From positions 1 through 59,766 of the forward strand of contig QKDA01000075.1 of the NCBI GenBank assembly GCA_003246765.1: a stretch of 59,766 bases of DNA. Direction: 5' to 3'. The translations under genes were made by a program, and so were the position numbers. The notes below the pieces were generated by a model. It was not told the DNA's origin and did no database searches. It worked only from the letters and a program-made list of their open reading frames with translations. The stretch comes from Spirochaetales bacterium. GTDB taxonomy: Bacteria > Spirochaetota > Spirochaetia > Treponematales > Treponemataceae. This document shows, piece after piece, positions 39,163 to 46,851 of this stretch. The stretch's first letter is position 1, and every line of letters starts with the position of its first letter.

Positions 39163-40152
39163 TCAGGTTTTCCGCCTTACCAGGCGGACCGGAAGGACGT
39201 GGCTCCTGTCGGGGTTGCCCCCCTCGATCGCCTCCAAAAGGTATTCGATGGCGGCGGTTCCCTTTTGAAAGATATCCTGATCCACCGTGGTGAGTTCCGG
39301 CGATACCCATTCGGCGATGTCGAGATTGTCGAAGCCGATGAGACCCAGGTCGTCGGGAATCCCCTTTCCAAGCTCCTGAAGGCCCCGGAGGAGGCCCGCG
39401 GCGAGCATGTCGTTCACCGCGAAGATCCCGCCGCAGCGGGATTCCGCCACCCGCGGTGCGGAGTCGAGGCCCCCGTCGAAGAAGTTGTTGATTGCCTCGA
39501 AATGGCTGAATGCCAGGCCTTCTTCCCTCAAGGCCCTGCGGAAGCCCGAAAGCCTTCGCTGGTTTACCGGCGAATGGACAATGTCGGTGGTGACGGCGCC
39601 GCAGCGCCTGCAGCCCCGGCGGACGAATTCCCGGCCCGCCAGGTATCCACCCTCCTCGTCGTCGGTATTCACCCGGATCGGCCCTTCCAGGGAGCAGGTA
39701 TAGCCGTCGATGATCACCATGGGCAGTTTCCGGCGGTCCAGGTCTTCGAGCTCCCCATCGGGAAAGTCGCCTACCAGGATGAGGCCGTCGAGGCTCCGGT
39801 ACAGGGCCCAGTCCCTAATGGAACGCTCCGAGGAGGTGCAATGGATGATAAGGTCGTACTGGGCGGTCCCGCGGAGTTTTCCGTCCACGGCGTCGATGAT
39901 GAGATTATAGAAGGGGCTCTTCGTGAGGAGACGGCTGTCCAGGTAGGAGGGGAAGACGAGTCCCACCAGGCTGGAGCGGTGATCCACCAGGGTTTTCGCC
40001 GCCATGTTCCTGGTATAGCCGAGCTCCTTCGCCGCTAGGAGCACCCGGTCCCGAACCTCCGCGGAACAACGGTCCCGGCGGTTCATCACGTTGGAGACCG
40101 TGGTTCGGGAGACCCCCGCTGCCTTGGCTATATCGATGACTGTGGGACGCAT
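39163..40152 (-). CDS. LacI family transcriptional regulator 1
   Basis: A 329-residue repressor: N-terminal helix-turn-helix TVIDIAKAAGVSRTTVSNVM, hinge, and a periplasmic-binding-protein-like sensor domain ending VLPVRLVRRKT. The ATG at 40152 (MRPTVID) is preferred because GGGAGG lies 6 nt upstream; with the ATG at 40158 the site would abut the codon. It is upstream of and co-oriented with the GH31 gene. A perfect palindrome covers its predicted start site, implying autoregulation. Confidence 0.92.
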   Translation of the reverse strand: MRPTVIDIAKAAGVSRTTVSNVMNRRDRCSAEVRDRVLLAAKELGYTRNMAAKTLVDHRSSLVGLVFPSYLDSRLLTKSPFYNLIIDAVDGKLRGTAQYDLIIHCTSSERSIRDWALYRSLDGLILVGDFPDGELEDLDRRKLPMVIIDGYTCSLEGPIRVNTDDEEGGYLAGREFVRRGCRRCGAVTTDIVHSPVNQRRLSGFRRALREEGLAFSHFEAINNFFDGGLDSAPRVAESRCGGIFAVNDMLAAGLLRGLQELGKGIPDDLGLIGFDNLDIAEWVSPELTTVDQDIFQKGTAAIEYLLEAIEGGNPDRSHVLPVRLVRRKT

Positions 40153-40167
40153 TACCATCCTCCCTGG

Positions 40168-40221
40168 GTTTGTTGAACGTTCAACAAACTCAGAAATACC
40201 AAACTATTGCGCCCTTGTCAA
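40168..40221 (-). promoter_or_regulatory. LacI-family operator (perfect 22-bp palindrome) and promoter
   Basis: The inverted repeat GTTTGTTGAAC (40168-40178) / GTTCAACAAAC (40179-40189) is perfect and has a central CG, as expected of LacI-family operators. Minus-strand promoter: -35 TTGACA (40216-40221), 17-bp spacer, -10 TATTTC (40193-40198), so the operator lies over the start site of LacI regulator 1. It is also about 80 bp upstream of the divergent LacI regulator 2. Confidence 0.85.
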
Positions 40222-40268
40222 GGTTTATACTTGTTTTCCAAAACCGGGGATTCTGGTACACTTCGCCC

Positions 40269-41321
40269 ATGGCAATAACGATTCACGACGTTGCCCGGGA
40301 AGCGGGCGTTTCCATTTCCACCGTATCGAAGGTGATACACGGATCATCGAGAATATCCCAGGTCACCAAGGATCGGGTTCGGGCGGTCATGGACCAGCTC
40401 GACTTCCAGCCCAACAGCATCGCCCGGGCCTTCGTTCTGCAGTCCAGCGGCGCCATCGGCGTACTGACTGACATGAAGCGGGGCACCGTCGCCTTCACGC
40501 CCCATGTCTACGAGGTGCTTACGGGCATCGAAAGCGCCCTTCTCGACGCGGGCTATATACTTTCCCTTTTTCACGTCGATTCCCCCGAGGCGATCCGCGA
40601 CAGGGTCGACGGCATGAACCGGGCCAAGCGGATTGACGGCTTTATCCTTCACACCACCTGGCTTACGGACCCGTTGATCGCCTGGCTTGAGCAAAGCGGC
40701 ATTCCTTACGTGGAGATCGGCACGGACCGCCGGGTAGGGAAGGAGAAAACCGTGGACGTGGACAACGTGCTGGCGGGAGAGCTCGCCGCGGATCACCTTC
40801 TCGATATCGGCTGCCGGCGCCCGGTCTTTCTCTCCGGCGGCGCGGACGACACCATAAGCCTCAGACGTTACGAGGGCATTCGGACGGCTTTCTCCAAGCG
40901 GGGCTTTACTCCCCGGGGAGAGCACTACTATCCCGGTTCCGAGTCTCCCGAACGCTCCTTTGAAACCATGAAACGGCTGTTGTCCCTTCCTGAGGACGAG
41001 AGGCCCGACGGCGTGATCTGCACGGGAAACTTTACCGCCCAGGGCGCCATGAAAGCCGCCCGGTCCATGGGGGTGCGGATCCCGGAAGAGGTGGCCTTCG
41101 TCGGGTTCGACAACTTCCCCCTGGCCCCCTACCTTGATCCGCCCCTGACGGTGGTTCAGCTTGACATGTTCAGCCTCGGCATCGAGGCGGCCAGGACGGT
41201 GATACGCCGGCTCGGCCGCAAGGGAGGCCGTCCCGACGCCCCCCCCCTGCCTGCCGAATCGGCGCTCATGCCCCCATCCCTCATCGTGAGGGAAAGTTCC
41301 GTCAAGACTCCCCGTTCGTAG
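40269..41321 (+). CDS. LacI family transcriptional regulator 2
   Basis: A 350-residue repressor beginning MAITIHDVAREAGVSISTVS, with the LacI helix-turn-helix and hinge, then a sugar-binding sensor domain with AHVAFVGFDN-like AFVGFDNFPLAPYLDPPLT near the C-terminus. The ATG at 40269 has no ribosome-binding site. TGGTACACT (40254-40262) ends 6 nt before it, so the mRNA is probably leaderless. The 3' end overlaps the convergent GNAT gene by 20 bp. Its ligand is unknown. Confidence 0.92.
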   Translation: MAITIHDVAREAGVSISTVSKVIHGSSRISQVTKDRVRAVMDQLDFQPNSIARAFVLQSSGAIGVLTDMKRGTVAFTPHVYEVLTGIESALLDAGYILSLFHVDSPEAIRDRVDGMNRAKRIDGFILHTTWLTDPLIAWLEQSGIPYVEIGTDRRVGKEKTVDVDNVLAGELAADHLLDIGCRRPVFLSGGADDTISLRRYEGIRTAFSKRGFTPRGEHYYPGSESPERSFETMKRLLSLPEDERPDGVICTGNFTAQGAMKAARSMGVRIPEEVAFVGFDNFPLAPYLDPPLTVVQLDMFSLGIEAARTVIRRLGRKGGRPDAPPLPAESALMPPSLIVRESSVKTPRS

Positions 41322-42300
41322 CCGCCTCCTTTCGGTATTCCCAGACGTCTTGCCTGGCAATTACGGAGAAACCCGAAGCGAGGTAGAACGCCTGGTCCGA
41401 CCCGACGTAGAGGGTTTCGGCCCCGCAAGCGGCGAGCCGGCGCGCTCCCTCGTCGATGAGGTAACCGGCGAGCCCCCGCCGTCGGCGCTCCGGCACCGTG
41501 CCCAGGGGCTCGAAAATCCCGAGCCTTGAGGGCCGATCCAGCCAGAATCCGGCAAAGCAGAGAATATTCCCCCGGGAATCCTCCAGGGCGAGGTCCAGGT
41601 CTTCCCGGTAGGACGGCGTTTCCCGCAGGGCGGCAAAGCCCTCGGTCACTGCCTCAAGGGGCACCGCGCCGTCCGTGCCGTAATAGCCGAAGGCCTTGGC
41701 ATGGGCCAGGGCCTTGCGCTCCGGGTCTACAGCGGCACCCTCGACGAGGCGGCAGTCCCCGTCCGGAAGGGGCCGGGCCTTGAGGATATCGGCACCGCCG
41801 GCGCCCTTCAGGGACCTCGAGCTCAGGGGCTCCGACCAGTCTCCCCGAAGGTAGCCGCGATTCCCCGCGATGCGGGCCGCCGCTCCGTCCCCCCGGGGAA
41901 TGCGCAGTCCGAATCCGAGCCCGCCGGACCGGGGCTTCAGGCAGGCTGCCTCGGCGAAGTCGAACATCTCCTCCAGCAGCTCCTCGGTTTCCGTCTCAGG
42001 ATCGGCGAACTGAAAGAAAACGTCGCCGTTCTGCTCTTCCTCGTGGGACATGGCCGCTATGCGGCCGGCATCGTCTCTCCATAGGCCGATGCAGGATTCC
42101 CATTCGGAAACGGATGCCCGGTGCATCAGGCGGCTTACGGAAAAGGTAAAATTCCAGCGGTCGATAAACCAGTTCCTGGGAACGGCAAAGCGGCCCGCGC
42201 TTTCGGAAAGGAAGGACTCGACCTCGCGAAAGGCCGCGTCCCCGTGACGATAGGGTGTAAAATGATGTTTCAAGGTATACGCTCCCGCGGCGCCCATCAC
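41302..42300 (-). CDS. GNAT-fold acetyltransferase-like protein (two-lobed)
   Basis: A 332-residue protein with two GNAT-like lobes. The C-terminal lobe has the acetyl-CoA loop GTVPERRRRGLAGYLIDEGA followed by ETLYVGSDQAFYLASGFSVI. The N-terminal lobe (about 60-170) is degenerate. The start is uncertain: an ATG at 42300 lacks a ribosome-binding site, while a TTG at 42273 (LKHHFTPYRHG) has GGGAG at a workable distance. Acceptor unknown. Confidence 0.75.
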   Translation of the reverse strand: MMGAAGAYTLKHHFTPYRHGDAAFREVESFLSESAGRFAVPRNWFIDRWNFTFSVSRLMHRASVSEWESCIGLWRDDAGRIAAMSHEEEQNGDVFFQFADPETETEELLEEMFDFAEAACLKPRSGGLGFGLRIPRGDGAAARIAGNRGYLRGDWSEPLSSRSLKGAGGADILKARPLPDGDCRLVEGAAVDPERKALAHAKAFGYYGTDGAVPLEAVTEGFAALRETPSYREDLDLALEDSRGNILCFAGFWLDRPSRLGIFEPLGTVPERRRRGLAGYLIDEGARRLAACGAETLYVGSDQAFYLASGFSVIARQDVWEYRKEAATNGES

Positions 42301-42380
42301 ATAGAAAGGGTTCGGTCGGCAATATAGGAAATGACTGCGGATTTGGGTAAAGATGGGCGGATTTCCGACACGACCCTAAA

Positions 42381-42521
42381 AGAAGAGCGGCAACGAACCA
42401 TGCGACGCTGGGTTTCCTGCTCTTCCGGGTTACATGCTCATGTCGGCGATCCTCCTTGGGGCCTCAGTCAGGGTAGGGCCCGTGCTTAAAAATATTATCA
42501 CGGTCAGGGCGAATCGCGCAA
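42381..42521 (-). ncRNA. Candidate small transcript of unknown function
   Basis: In the 251-bp gap between the GNAT and cNMP-binding genes, the minus strand has -35 TTGCGC (42516-42521), 16-bp spacer, -10 GATAAT (42494-42499), start about 42487. The predicted RNA contains a hairpin GGG(C)CCT/AGGCCC (about 42459-42481), then AAGGAGG and a tiny frame ATG AGC ATG TAA, then a long stem-loop with ends AAGAGC/GCTCTT followed by CTTTT near 42383. This looks like an independent RNA of about 105 nt or a leader peptide. It matches no RNA family I recognise. It may simply be the 3' region of the upstream gene. Confidence 0.3.
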
Positions 42522-42551
42522 GGGAGAAACGCGCCAGGACTATTTGGGGGG

Positions 42552-43088
42552 TCAGGACCCTTCCATCTCGCTGAGGATTCCCCCCACGAGATCGTCGATA
42601 TCGTCCTGTTCCAGATCGGCCTTGCGCTCGTAGGCCAGTTCCTGGTTCGCGGCCCGGAGCTTTTTGAGGAGGCCGTAGATGGTGATGAGGAGTATCTTGT
42701 TCCCCGCCGCGGGGTAGGACCTGATAAAGGACGCGAGTTCCTTGCGCTCGAGCCTGAAGACCACCGCCCTGTCCTTGGCGATCACCGAGGCGGTCCGGTG
42801 AATCTTCAGGAAGAAGCCCGCCTCGCCGAAGACCTCCCCCTCCCCGAGGGCGCAGATAAACACGTCCTTTCCCCCGGTCTCGCTGACGCTGACGCTGACC
42901 GTGCCGGAGAGGACCCCGAAGAAGTGATGGTCCAGCTCCCCCTCGCGGACGATGGTTTCGTTGCGTTCGTACCTCAGCACCGAGCCGACACTCAGCAGAA
43001 AGTCCAGTTCGCGGTCCGAAAGGTATTTGAAGGTCATGATGTTTCGGACTGAGTTGCGCCACTCCGGGCTGGTGTCGAGTACCGTCAT
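42552..43088 (-). CDS. Cyclic-nucleotide-binding domain protein (no DNA-binding domain)
   Basis: A 178-residue protein with one cNMP-binding beta-roll: ETIVREGELDHHFFGVLSGT, ALGEGEVFGEAGFFLKIHRT, ASVIAKDRAVVFRLER. The phosphate-binding cassette normally reads GE(L/I)AL...RxA; here GEAGFFLKIHRTA keeps Gly-Glu but has His-Arg in the Arg position. The C-terminal 55 residues are charged helix (LKKLRAANQELAYERKADLE), not a winged helix, so it is not a Crp-type regulator. TATACT ends 7 nt before the ATG, with no ribosome-binding site. Confidence 0.85.
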   Translation of the reverse strand: MTVLDTSPEWRNSVRNIMTFKYLSDRELDFLLSVGSVLRYERNETIVREGELDHHFFGVLSGTVSVSVSETGGKDVFICALGEGEVFGEAGFFLKIHRTASVIAKDRAVVFRLERKELASFIRSYPAAGNKILLITIYGLLKKLRAANQELAYERKADLEQDDIDDLVGGILSEMEGS

Positions 43089-43103
43089 GAGAATCAGTAT
43101 AAC

Positions 43104-45131
43104 CTATCTATGCGGATTCGCAAGAAGCCGCCAGTCGAGAAGCACGGAGACACTCGTTCCCGGCATTGGATAACCCTCCACCAGTTCATAGGATTCCCCG
43201 AGGGCGTTATTCAGGCTTACCGAAAGGCGCGCCCTTTCCGAGAGGGGAACCCGAAGCGAGAGGTCCAGCGTAAACCAGGGCGATAAGGCCGAGACGTTGC
43301 TGGAATCGGCGAACCGGAGACCTTCGTAGGTTCCCCGGAGGGTTCCGCTGCCCCCAAAGGCGGGAAAGGCCGCAGCGAAGGACAGTCTTTGGGGCGCCTG
43401 GTAGGGCATGACCTTTCCGTCTGACCAGGCGAGGCCGCGGCTCAAGAGGCGGGTAAAGAGCCACTGGTGCCTGAACTCGAGGGTGATGCCCTTTCGGGGC
43501 TTCCATTCCAAGGTCTCCTCGGTGCCCAGGTACCAGGCCTCGCCTAAGTTTTCCGGCCGGAGTCCCGTCTCGCTTCCCGCCCAGAGTATGGCGTCCCGGT
43601 AATGGCTTCCCCTGAGGGCGGCGGAAAGGGAGAGTTCCCCGAGGGCCTTCTCGAGTCCCAGGGACGCGACCCAGCCGTCCTCGCTTTTTAGGTCGGGGTT
43701 GCCGCTTGCCCCGGGGGTTCCGGACCAATAGAGGTCGTTAAGGGAGGGAAAGCGGAAGGCCCTGCGAAGGTCCGACCGCCATAGGGTCGTCCCGGTCATT
43801 CTCCAGGCGGCGCTGAGGGAGGGAATGGGAACGAGCCTTTTCCCGTCGGACAGCAGGGAAAGGGACGGGGACAGGCTGATGTCGCTGCGGGGCTTCCATT
43901 CGGAGCCGAGGCTCATTCCCCCTCCCAGGGCTTCCCGGTTCCCGGCATTGCTCGAGCGTACCCGGTCGAGTCGGGCGGAGGATCCGAAAGCGAGGGAAAA
44001 CTCGGGGGCCGTATACCATTGAAGGGTAAGGGACGAGGAGAAGGTATCCGAGCGGTGATCGCTCGATTCTCCGTTGCCGTCCCAGGAAAGTCCCGTTCCG
44101 GCATGTCCCAGGGTAATCCCGCCCGAAAGCCGGTCCGAACCGAGACGCAGGGCCTCGAACCTCAGGGACTCCACCTCGAGGCTGTCCCTCTGGCGGCCCG
44201 AGAGGGTCGTCGTGTCTGCGGGCCCGGGTACCTGCCGGTCCGCGCCGTGGAAGAGGGCCGACAGGGCCAGGGCGGCCGTCGGGACCGGACGAAGGAATAC
44301 CGAGGCATGGGTTCCCCCTTCCAGCACCGGCAACTTTTCCCGGATTCTCCCGGTTCCCTCGTCATCGGTCCAGGGATAGCGGTTGGCGGCCCCCGCGAGG
44401 CTGCCTCCCACTTTCCAGTCCGCCCGCTCGCCGCCCCGTTCGGCCGAAAGGGTGGCCCTCATGAGGTCCCCCGGGGAGACGAACAGGGGATCGGGGAACC
44501 TGCTCGAGAGGTAGGAAAGAAACTCCAGGGAAGCGGACGAGCGAAATCCCCTCTTGAGGGGACCTGCGGTCGTGATTGACAGGTTCCCTCCGGGAAGCCC
44601 CGCGCCGAGGGCGGCGGAAGAATCCGCCGGGTCCCCGAGGGAGGGCGATCCCTCCCGTATCCTTATTTCCTCCACCGCTCCCAGGGAGAGGTCTCCGGGA
44701 TCGAAACCTCCCGAAAGGGGAGAATTGAGGGGAACCCCGTCAAGGCTTATGCCCACCCGGGACCCGGAGAATCCCCCTAGGGAAAGGCTTGAAACGGTAC
44801 CGAAGCCCCCGTTGGAAAGGACGGTGACCCCGGTCTCCTTCTCCAGCAGATCCGAGAGGGTCAGTGCCCCGGATTCCTCGATTTCTTCCCGGCTCAGTTC
44901 CCTGCCTCCCTGGGCCGAAAGGGGGGCCGCCGCCACGGTGATCCCCTCGGCGCTTCCCAGGTCGAGCCAAAGCTCCCCATCGTCCCCCTCAACCCCTTCC
45001 TCCTGGGCCGACAGGACTCCGCCGGCCGCGATGAGGCTCAGGACGAGCAGGATTCCGGCAAGGTACGGGCCCGCCGGTTTCCTTCGGGCCTTCGAAACGC
45101 GGGTATCCGGCGATTGGGGACTGAGGGCCAT
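43104..45131 (-). CDS. TonB-dependent outer-membrane receptor, probably for cobalamin (BtuB-like)
   Basis: A 675-residue outer-membrane beta-barrel. After a signal anchor (about 22-42, ending VLSAQEE) comes the plug domain: SREEIEESGALTLSDLLEKE, GVTVLSNGGFGTVSSLSLGG, VGISLDGVPLN, VEEIRIREGSPS. The barrel ends in the usual C-terminal LLDWRLLANPHR. It is the second gene after a cobalamin riboswitch, which makes vitamin B12 or a related corrinoid the likely cargo. GGAAGG lies before the ATG. No btuFCD or tonB gene is in the window. Confidence 0.88.
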   Translation of the reverse strand: MALSPQSPDTRVSKARRKPAGPYLAGILLVLSLIAAGGVLSAQEEGVEGDDGELWLDLGSAEGITVAAAPLSAQGGRELSREEIEESGALTLSDLLEKETGVTVLSNGGFGTVSSLSLGGFSGSRVGISLDGVPLNSPLSGGFDPGDLSLGAVEEIRIREGSPSLGDPADSSAALGAGLPGGNLSITTAGPLKRGFRSSASLEFLSYLSSRFPDPLFVSPGDLMRATLSAERGGERADWKVGGSLAGAANRYPWTDDEGTGRIREKLPVLEGGTHASVFLRPVPTAALALSALFHGADRQVPGPADTTTLSGRQRDSLEVESLRFEALRLGSDRLSGGITLGHAGTGLSWDGNGESSDHRSDTFSSSLTLQWYTAPEFSLAFGSSARLDRVRSSNAGNREALGGGMSLGSEWKPRSDISLSPSLSLLSDGKRLVPIPSLSAAWRMTGTTLWRSDLRRAFRFPSLNDLYWSGTPGASGNPDLKSEDGWVASLGLEKALGELSLSAALRGSHYRDAILWAGSETGLRPENLGEAWYLGTEETLEWKPRKGITLEFRHQWLFTRLLSRGLAWSDGKVMPYQAPQRLSFAAAFPAFGGSGTLRGTYEGLRFADSSNVSALSPWFTLDLSLRVPLSERARLSVSLNNALGESYELVEGYPMPGTSVSVLLDWRLLANPHR

Positions 45132-45143
45132 GGTTTTGCCTTC

Positions 45144-45683
45144 CTACTGCCGTTCGTAGGTGCCGAGGAAATCGAAATAGCCGTTGACCTTCGTGAGTTC
45201 CGCCTCCGCTTCCTCCCGAGTCGCGAGGCCCGAATTACCCGGCGCGGGAGTGCCTCCTTCATACTTGCCGGCGCCCCCCTCCTTGATTCCCCGGGCGCCC
45301 AGTTCCTCCCAGCGGATGACGTAGTACCTCCCCTCCCGCGGGGCATACTCTTCGCCGCTTTCGGTGACGAGAATGGTCAGATACCCCTCCTCGGCGGTGA
45401 GGTCAGGCTCGTTGACCACGGTTCCGCTGTAATTGGACGCGGAATAACTCGGGCTTACGTAGGCGAAAACGAGGGCGGACCCTGTCCGGGACAGGGTAAA
45501 CCCGTCCCCGAAAGACGATACCCAGGAGCCCTCGACCGAAGGCGCCGGCGCGGCGGGATCCTCTTCAGCGCCGAAAAGGGAACAGCCCGAGAGGGTTGCC
45601 GCGAGGAACAGGGCCGTAAGGACGATGCGGGCTGCCTTTAACGGAGCCGCGCTTGCGCTGAGGCGAAGAGAAAGCCTTTTCAT
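45144..45683 (-). CDS. Small lipoprotein, first gene of the B12-riboswitch operon
   Basis: A 179-residue lipoprotein. The signal peptide ends with lipobox TLSGCSLFGAEED near residue 34. The mature part starts with SVEGSWVSSFGDGFTLSRTG, which resembles lipocalin-like or beta-sandwich small lipoproteins, and contains GRYYVIRWEEL and a charged C-terminus. I recognise no named family. It is 12 bp before the TonB-dependent receptor and directly under riboswitch control, so a role in corrinoid capture at the cell surface or periplasm is likely but unproven. AAGGGG precedes the ATG. Confidence 0.8.
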   Translation of the reverse strand: MKRLSLRLSASAAPLKAARIVLTALFLAATLSGCSLFGAEEDPAAPAPSVEGSWVSSFGDGFTLSRTGSALVFAYVSPSYSASNYSGTVVNEPDLTAEEGYLTILVTESGEEYAPREGRYYVIRWEELGARGIKEGGAGKYEGGTPAPGNSGLATREEAEAELTKVNGYFDFLGTYERQ

Positions 45684-45782
45684 GGTAGTACCCCTTGGGA
45701 CCTCGAGAAAACCGTGCGTATGCGAGTATAGGCATCAGCTTTCCGGACTCTATCCTCGAAGTCCAGAAAAAAAAGATAGCGA

Positions 45783-45948
45783 GCGCCAAAGTCTCCTGGC
45801 TTGACGGCTTCGGGATCCGGGGATCCGTAGGGGGCCGTCCTGCCTTCCCGGAGCTTTTTCAAGTCCAGTGGCATTCGTTGGGGGCTCCCTGCCGTTCACA
45901 GTTACGGGCTAGCGGCGGATTCTCACCGCGCTTCCTTTGAAACGTTCG
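45783..45948 (-). ncRNA. Cobalamin (adenosylcobalamin/B12) riboswitch
   Basis: Minus-strand leader with the conserved B12 aptamer blocks in order: AAAGGAAGCGCGGTGAGAAT and CCGCCGCTAGCCCGTAACTG, then TGTGAACGGCAGGGAG, ATGCCACTGG, CGGGAAGGCAGGACGG, and finally the B12 box AAGCCAGGAGACTTTGGC near 45786-45803. A run of eight T (45769-45776) follows the B12 box, consistent with transcription attenuation, though I could not define the terminator stem. It controls the lipoprotein and TonB-dependent receptor genes. The 344-bp intergenic region from 45684 to 46027 is occupied mainly by this element, its promoter and the 5' region of the lipoprotein mRNA. Confidence 0.93.
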
Positions 45949-45954
45949 TCCCTG

Positions 45955-45983
45955 AATGTACGCGAAGAGCCGGGGAGGGTCAA
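45955..45983 (-). promoter_or_regulatory. Promoter of the B12-riboswitch operon
   Basis: Minus strand: -35 TTGACC (45978-45983), 17-bp spacer, -10 TACATT (45955-45960), start about 45948, a few bases before the first riboswitch stem. Confidence 0.75.
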
Positions 45984-46027
45984 GGGTTCGCTTCCCCTGG
46001 CCGATACATGGTGGGACGGAAGGCAGT

Positions 46028-46843
46028 ATGATCAACTTACAGGAACGACTGACAGTAGAAAGACACTTGAGCCTGGTGATAGGGCGGGCGGTTTTGCTCG
46101 ACCGCCTCGATCCCTCCCTTTTGGACGCGTCGGAACTCAAGCGGGCGTACTACCGCAGGGCCAAGGAGCTTCATCCCGACCGCGCCGCGGGGCTCGGGCT
46201 CGACGCCGCGGTCTTGACCGAGCGTTTTAGGGAACTCCAGAATTCCTGGGAAACCCTGGCGGAGCTTCAGGCTGCGGGACGGCTCGGGTATATTCTCCGT
46301 ACGGCGAGGCAGGGCGAAAGGCCGTCAGCGGGCCGCGGCGCTTATGCCGGCCGTTCCTCCTCGGGGAACCGTGCCGCCTCGGGGGCCAGGTCGGCGAGTG
46401 GCGGTGCCGCTTCGGCGGGCAGGGCTGCTCCGGAGAAGACCCGCGCCGGCAAGGCTCCCCCCATCGCGCTTCGCCTGGCGGAATGGCTTTATTATTGCGG
46501 TATCATCGGCTTTGAGACCCTGGTGGACTCCCTGGTTTGGCAGTATACCGAGCGGCCCCGGGTAGGGGCGATCGCGGTATCCCTGGGACTCATGGACGAA
46601 GGCAGCGTCGCCGCCGTAATGTCCCTCCGGCGGCGGGGGGAACCCTTCTGCGACGCAGCGGTACGGCTGGGCTACCTGGAGCCCTACGGCCGTTCGGTTA
46701 TTCTCGGCCGCCAGCGCCTCATGAACCGGCCCATCGGTTCCTATTTCGTGGAACGGGGCTTTCTCGGCCCCCGGGAACTGGAGGAATCGCTTCGAAACCT
46801 GTGGGCCCACAATTTACGGGTTCGCTCCCGGGCCGCGGTGTAG
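46028..46843 (+). CDS. J-domain protein with C-terminal helical domain
   Basis: A 271-residue cytoplasmic protein. An N-terminal J domain (about 30-95) has LKRAYYRRAKELHPDRAAG, with the HPD motif that stimulates DnaK. A low-complexity Gly/Ala/Ser/Arg linker (about 98-165) follows. The C-terminal part (about 170-265) has repeats resembling the MshEN/GspE-N helical motif: VGAIAVSLGLMDEGSVAAVM and RPIGSYFVERGFLGPRELEE. It may recruit Hsp70 to a specific client. GGAAGG precedes the ATG. ttcA follows after 8 bp. Confidence 0.82.
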   Translation: MINLQERLTVERHLSLVIGRAVLLDRLDPSLLDASELKRAYYRRAKELHPDRAAGLGLDAAVLTERFRELQNSWETLAELQAAGRLGYILRTARQGERPSAGRGAYAGRSSSGNRAASGARSASGGAASAGRAAPEKTRAGKAPPIALRLAEWLYYCGIIGFETLVDSLVWQYTERPRVGAIAVSLGLMDEGSVAAVMSLRRRGEPFCDAAVRLGYLEPYGRSVILGRQRLMNRPIGSYFVERGFLGPRELEESLRNLWAHNLRVRSRAAV

Positions 46844-46851
46844 GGCGAGTC

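Noticed and set aside
42421-42490. 4.5S/SRP RNA or cyclic-di-GMP riboswitch in the 42.4-kb gap
   Set aside because: The conserved SRP core (GGTCAGGTCCGGAAGGAAGCAGC-like) and GEMM motifs are absent; only a generic promoter-hairpin layout remains.
45836-45960. T-box or other amino-acid leader upstream of the lipoprotein gene
   Set aside because: The conserved blocks and B12 box identify a cobalamin riboswitch; no T-box TGGNACCGCG motif is present.
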